From positions 1 to 33,695 of the forward strand of contig JACQVS010000132.1 of the NCBI GenBank assembly GCA_016209605.1: a stretch of 33,695 nt of DNA, given 5' to 3'. The notes under the pieces are model-generated. The model was not told the DNA's origin and did not search any database. It saw nothing but the letters and a program-made list of their open reading frames with translations. Position numbers and translations under genes: made by a program. The DNA is from Planctomycetota bacterium. Lineage in GTDB: Bacteria > Planctomycetota > UBA8108 > JACQVS01. Positions 30,720-33,695 of this stretch are shown here, piece by piece; the first letter of the stretch is position 1, and the number at the start of each line of letters is the position of its first letter.

Positions 30720-30839
30720 AAAAGATCCAAATGGGAATGACGTGCCATGGCTGATGGTGCGATGAGTCCCCTTTGCCGGATCTGCTCCAGGCCGTTGAGA
30801 AGGGAGCCATCCCCTCCCGCCGTCGATCCGGCGCGCCGT
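30720..30839 (+). pseudogene. Fragment of a second PVC-type HEAT/haem dehydrogenase gene
   Basis: The plus strand reads D-E-S-P-L-P-D-L-L-Q-A-V-E-K-G-A-I-P. It corresponds to H-E-V-H-L-P-G-L-L-Q-A-V-E-D-G-T-V-P in the dehydrogenase at 28610-28680, with matching DNA around CTGCTCCAGGCCGT. In-frame stops occur just upstream and about 20 codons downstream. It ends at the stop codon of the convergent membrane protein gene. It is a small remnant of a paralogous gene. Confidence 0.5.
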
Positions 30840-31622
30840 TCAGTTTGAGGAAGTGAAAAACTTCTGGGCCTCGACCAGCCACTCGACCACGGCCGCGGTT
30901 TTTTCGTCCTCAAGGAGCTGGATCTCCTCTGCCGCCCCTGAAGGGAGGATGACCTGCAGGTTGTCCGGCAAGGAGACCGAGAGGCCTTGGCCGGAGGAGC
31001 CGATCGGCCCGGAGGCGGGGGGGGCTCCTTCCAGAAGGTCATCCAGCTTCCGGGCGGCCGCTTCCGCCAGGTAGAGCTGGCGCTTGAGGTCCAGGGCCTT
31101 CAGGCGCTCGAAAGCGCGGGCGTAGAGGATCTCGAATCGCCGCCGGTCCCGGTCGCTCAAGGTCGAACCGTCAGGATGGATGCCGGGGTCCTGCAGGAAG
31201 CGGGAGCTGGTCCAGTTGGGGTAGGCACCTTCTTCCTTAGAGAAACGCTGGTAAATCTCCTTGAGCTTCGCGTTTTTCTCCAGCAGCTCGAGGGCCTCCC
31301 GGACGCTCGTCCGGCGCTCTTCCTGCGATGGCTCCGGCGCCTCGTCATCGCGGTGGGGAGAGACGCCGGCTTTGGCGGGCAGGCTTCCGGAGTTCCCCGG
31401 AGCCGCCTTTTGGCCGCTCCCAAGCACCGCGAGCAGCTTTTTCAGGAGCTTGATCTCATCCTGCGCCTTCTCGTACTCCACCCGCAGCTTCTCCTCCACC
31501 GCGCCCTGGATGGGGGCCAGAGCGCGCTCCTCGGCGGAGGGCGAACGTTTCAGAAAAACCACAAGGGCCGAGGCGGCAATTCCGAGGGCCATACCGGCCG
31601 CGATCGAGAAAAGGGTTTTCAC
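30840..31622 (-). CDS. Membrane-anchored coiled-coil protein of unknown function
   Basis: 260 residues from GTG 31622, chosen because GGAGGT lies five bases upstream. An N-terminal membrane anchor (about 5-24) is followed by a charged helical region with coiled-coil spacing (about 38-70, E-E-K-L-R-V-E-Y-E-K ... L-L-K-K-L-L). A Pro/Gly/Ser linker and a second helical part with L-K-A-L-D-L-K-R-Q-L-Y-L-A-E-A-A (about 182-197) come next. No family is recognised. A fragment of a paralogue lies at 29790-29912, so the gene belongs to a small local family. The upstream neighbour 12 bases away is a broken PIN-type frame. Confidence 0.7.
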   Translation of the reverse strand: MKTLFSIAAGMALGIAASALVVFLKRSPSAEERALAPIQGAVEEKLRVEYEKAQDEIKLLKKLLAVLGSGQKAAPGNSGSLPAKAGVSPHRDDEAPEPSQEERRTSVREALELLEKNAKLKEIYQRFSKEEGAYPNWTSSRFLQDPGIHPDGSTLSDRDRRRFEILYARAFERLKALDLKRQLYLAEAAARKLDDLLEGAPPASGPIGSSGQGLSVSLPDNLQVILPSGAAEEIQLLEDEKTAAVVEWLVEAQKFFTSSN

Positions 31623-31634
31623 GAGACCTCCGGT

Positions 31635-32021
31635 TTATCCATGAGCCATTTTTGCTGGCAGTACAATGAATCCTTCCCGTACTGCAGCCTCTCGCAGCCG
31701 GGGGTTCAGACAAACGAAGCTTTCGCCCTGGGGTTTGTCATCGCAGGAAACCAGCCCAGCTGAAAGCTGTAGAGCATCGGCTGCACGCAGGGGATGGACC
31801 GCCAGAAGGCGTTCAGCCCGGTCTCGCACGGAAGGATGGGCTTGGACAATGGTGCTGTGATTCTTCAGATCCGTTAAACGCTTCTTGGCTTCGTCATAAG
31901 CTGTGATCATCCCCAACTTCCTGCCTCGTAATTCTGCAAGCTGAACCGGCTGACTGGAGCCTGGTTTTTGGTTTTGGGGCGTAAATACCTTATCATGCAC
32001 CAGCGCTTCAAGGGAAGGCAT
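31635..32021 (-). pseudogene. PIN-domain (VapC-like) fragment lacking its N-terminal catalytic part
   Basis: The C-terminal two thirds reads like a PIN toxin: H-P-L-R-A-A-D-A-L-Q-L-S-A-G-L-V (about residues 75-90), then G-E-S-F-V-C-L-N-P-R-L-R-E-A-A and F-I-V-L-P. The N-terminal strand with the first catalytic Asp, and the central acidic residue, are not found in this frame or nearby. The sequence before about residue 30 does not resemble the family. No antitoxin gene is adjacent. It is most likely a decayed gene next to the intron-like remnant at 32047. Confidence 0.55.
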
Positions 32022-32046
32022 TTCCGGGGGTGCACAAACGGATTTG

Positions 32047-32339
32047 GTGCAGCGAGGCTAGCTGCTATTCCAGCAAGTGAAAGTCCCGCCGATACAAGCG
32101 TCCAGTAGCTGTCGTAGTTATTTCCATCGACAAGGGGGGTGACCAAATTGTTGAAAGCGTAAACTGCAGCGAGGCAACGGTATGCCGGGAGCAGGCTTAA
32201 CAGCGCCGCGTGGCAGGAAGACACCGCCTGAGAGCCAGCCTCCCAGCCGTATCGAGGAAAACTCGCCGTACGGAATGATAGGGGGGATGGTGGAAACGAC
32301 GGCATCATTCGAAGCCCGATCCGCGCCTCCATCCTACCC
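32047..32339 (+). mobile_element. ORF-less, shortened group II intron-like remnant
   Basis: The left end begins GTGC and has the domain I-like phrase GCAAGTGAAAGTCCCGC (about 32073-32090). The right part has a domain V-like hairpin at 32245-32275: AGCCGTAT, a CGAG/CTCG upper stem closed by GAAA, and CCGTACGG. A GGTGGAAACGACG stem typical of domain VI follows, ending near CCTACCC at 32339. The base pairing next to the AGC triad is imperfect. No reverse transcriptase gene is present and the total of about 290 bases is far below a working intron. The assignment rests on remembered consensus and needs a covariance-model test. Confidence 0.45.
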
Positions 32340-32437
32340 GGCTAGTCCACCAATGGGTGAGCCAGTCCCTTCGCCAGACCAGGGATTTCGCAACGGGGTT
32401 GCGGAATCCTTCTGGAATCCCCTGTTTAAATCCCCGC

Positions 32438-33695
32438 TCAGCCCCGGATCGCCGCGACCAGGATCTCCCCCTCCGTCTCGGTGCTCTCGCGCCTCGCTTC
32501 GGGGCGGGCCTCAGAGCCGGCCACTCCGTGGCGCCCGGCCCCTCCGGCCGTTCGCTCCTGCGCCACTGCTCGGAGCTCACCCTCCGCCGGCTCCTTGCCG
32601 CCGGCGGCGGCAAGCTTCTCCCGGGCGAGCCGGAGCCGCTTCAGGGCCTCCGTCCTGGAGTAACCGATCTTCCCCAGGGCCTTGAGGAGACCCTCATACG
32701 GGGATCCCGGCGCACCCGCAATTGCGGAGTCCGCAATTGCGGAATGGCGGCGGTTGGCCCCGTTCCTTCCCAGGCCGTCGATCCCGGATTTCACTTCCAA
32801 GCGGATCTCGGGGACTCTTGACAGCTCCTTCAGCGCCAGTTGAAAATCCGCCAGGGCCGGGATGCTCTTTCTACGGAAGGCGAGCCCGGTGAAGGGATTC
32901 CCCTCAATCTTGAGGAGTCCAAGATGGACGCAGGAATTATGTGCAGCTACACACAACCAGCGTGGCAGTACTCGCAGAGGAGCAGGGAGTTGGAGAGCAC
33001 CGTCTTCCCGCCGTAGAGGCGGAACTCGAGATGATGGGCGTGGAGATGGAGCCGCCGGCGGCACCCCGGGTTGCCGCAGACGCCGCTCTCCCGCAGCCTC
33101 ACCTTCTTTACGAGCAGCGCGGTGTTGGGCCGGTCGCGCTCCGCCTTGGGGACCGGTTTCGGCGCCGGTTCCGGCCGCGGCTCAGTCGTTGGTTTCTGGG
33201 CCCCCTGAGTTCCCGGCAGGGGGGCTTCCGGCCGGAAGGCGCCCGCCAGCTCCTCTTCGAGAGTGATGGTTACCTTCTTTGCCTCGGGCTCGACGCGCTC
33301 GACCACCTCCGGCGGGAGCTCGATAGGTCCTTCAGCCGTGGGGAGGCTCGCCTTGCGGCACTCCGGGCAAAGTACGTAGAGAATGGTGAAGAGGGAGTCC
33401 TCTCGCTCCACCCGAGCTCCGGAAGTCGCCGGCGGGCCGCCTCCCGCCGCCGGATCGCCGGCGAGGTCGGTCTCGAGGAGCCGCTTTGACATGTGGAGGA
33501 GAGCGTCCTTGGGCTCCACGAAGGCTCCCGGCACCAGGCTGCGCTCGAGCTCGCGGGGCGGCCTTCTCGATCGCCTTGGAGACAATGTCGTGCTCCTCCG
33601 GCGGCAGCTCGCACTTGAGCGTCACCGTGTGGTTGGGGAGGCCGAGGCCGTCCTCGCGGGGCTTCGTCCTCCCCTTCTTCTGGGCGTCCTTCCCC
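32438..33695 (-). pseudogene. HNH endonuclease-type gene, partial at right edge and broken by two frameshifts
   Basis: Reading leftward from the window edge, one frame gives T-V-T-L-K-C-E-L-P-P-E-E-H-D-I-V-S-K-A-I-E-K-A-A. At about 33560 one extra C in a C-run shifts it to R-E-L-E-R-S-L-V. The HNH module is clear: V-C-G-N-P-G-C, L-H-L-H-A-H-H-L-E-F and L-C-E-Y-C-H-A (about 32985-33100). Right after C-H-A, roughly 26 bases with an in-frame TAG intervene before the expected continuation V-H-L-G-L-L-K-I-E-G-N-P in another frame. The C-terminus has a RuvA-C-like helical motif (L-G-K-I-G-Y-S-R-T-E-A). Such HNH proteins are nucleases often linked to mobile DNA. The gene is probably inactive, unless the shifts are sequencing errors. 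Confidence 0.7.

Overview
The window looks like a chromosomal segment from a member of the Planctomycetota or a close PVC relative. This is an inference from gene content: a PVC-type dehydrogenase/HEAT protein with a CxxCH haem site, a secreted ceramidase-like hydrolase, a terpene-cyclase-like fragment, a planctomycete-style ECF sigma factor and several large exported proteins carrying the same dockerin-like module. Most of the window is GC-rich. The first ~1.95 kb and the HEPN/MNT pair near 30 kb are visibly more AT-rich.

Layout. (1) 1-1947: the C-terminal end of a metzincin-like secreted protein, then a secreted seven-repeat propeller protein with a C-terminal dockerin-like module (+ strand). 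(2) 7691-1962 (- strand): a FixL-like PAS histidine kinase, a CRP/FNR regulator with a palindrome over its -10 box, a secreted beta-helix/dockerin protein and a DEDDh exonuclease, tightly spaced from the regulator onward. A receiver-only response regulator is divergent at 7938 behind a sigma-54-type promoter. (3) 10527-8327 (- strand): a medium-chain dehydrogenase and a GH5 glycosidase. (4) 10725-12271 (+): a second sigma-54-type promoter, a second receiver-only regulator and an AmmeMemoRadiSam-type radical SAM gene translationally overlapped with it. (5) 12296-13732: a patchwork of gene fragments abutting an ECF sigma factor. (6) 20910-14551 (- strand): a ~2,119-residue teneurin-like protein (signal peptide, dockerin-like module, PKD, carboxypeptidase-regulatory-like domain, plug-like region, NHL propeller, YD/RHS shell, unique tail). 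(7) 21166-22187: a second patchwork that includes a diverged copy of the 3' end of the radical SAM gene. (8) 22267-29223 (+): a three-gene operon for exported proteins (TIM-barrel protein, ceramidase-like hydrolase, haem dehydrogenase/HEAT protein). (9) 29224-33695: an unusual tRNA, a HEPN/MNT toxin-antitoxin pair, a membrane coiled-coil protein, a PIN fragment, an ORF-less group II intron-like remnant and a broken HNH nuclease gene running off the right end.

Three themes stand out. First, a signalling cluster with an oxygen-sensor-like kinase, a CRP/FNR regulator and two single-domain receivers with near-consensus sigma-54 promoters. Second, a teneurin-like giant secreted protein, with partial copies of its own RHS and PKD segments elsewhere in the window; reciprocal truncated copies of the radical SAM/exported-protein gene pair flank it. 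Third, a tRNA with a cysteine anticodon (GCA) and U73 but the 6-bp/4-nt D arm and long variable arm characteristic of selenocysteine tRNA. Family assignments are from sequence motifs read by eye; no database search was possible.
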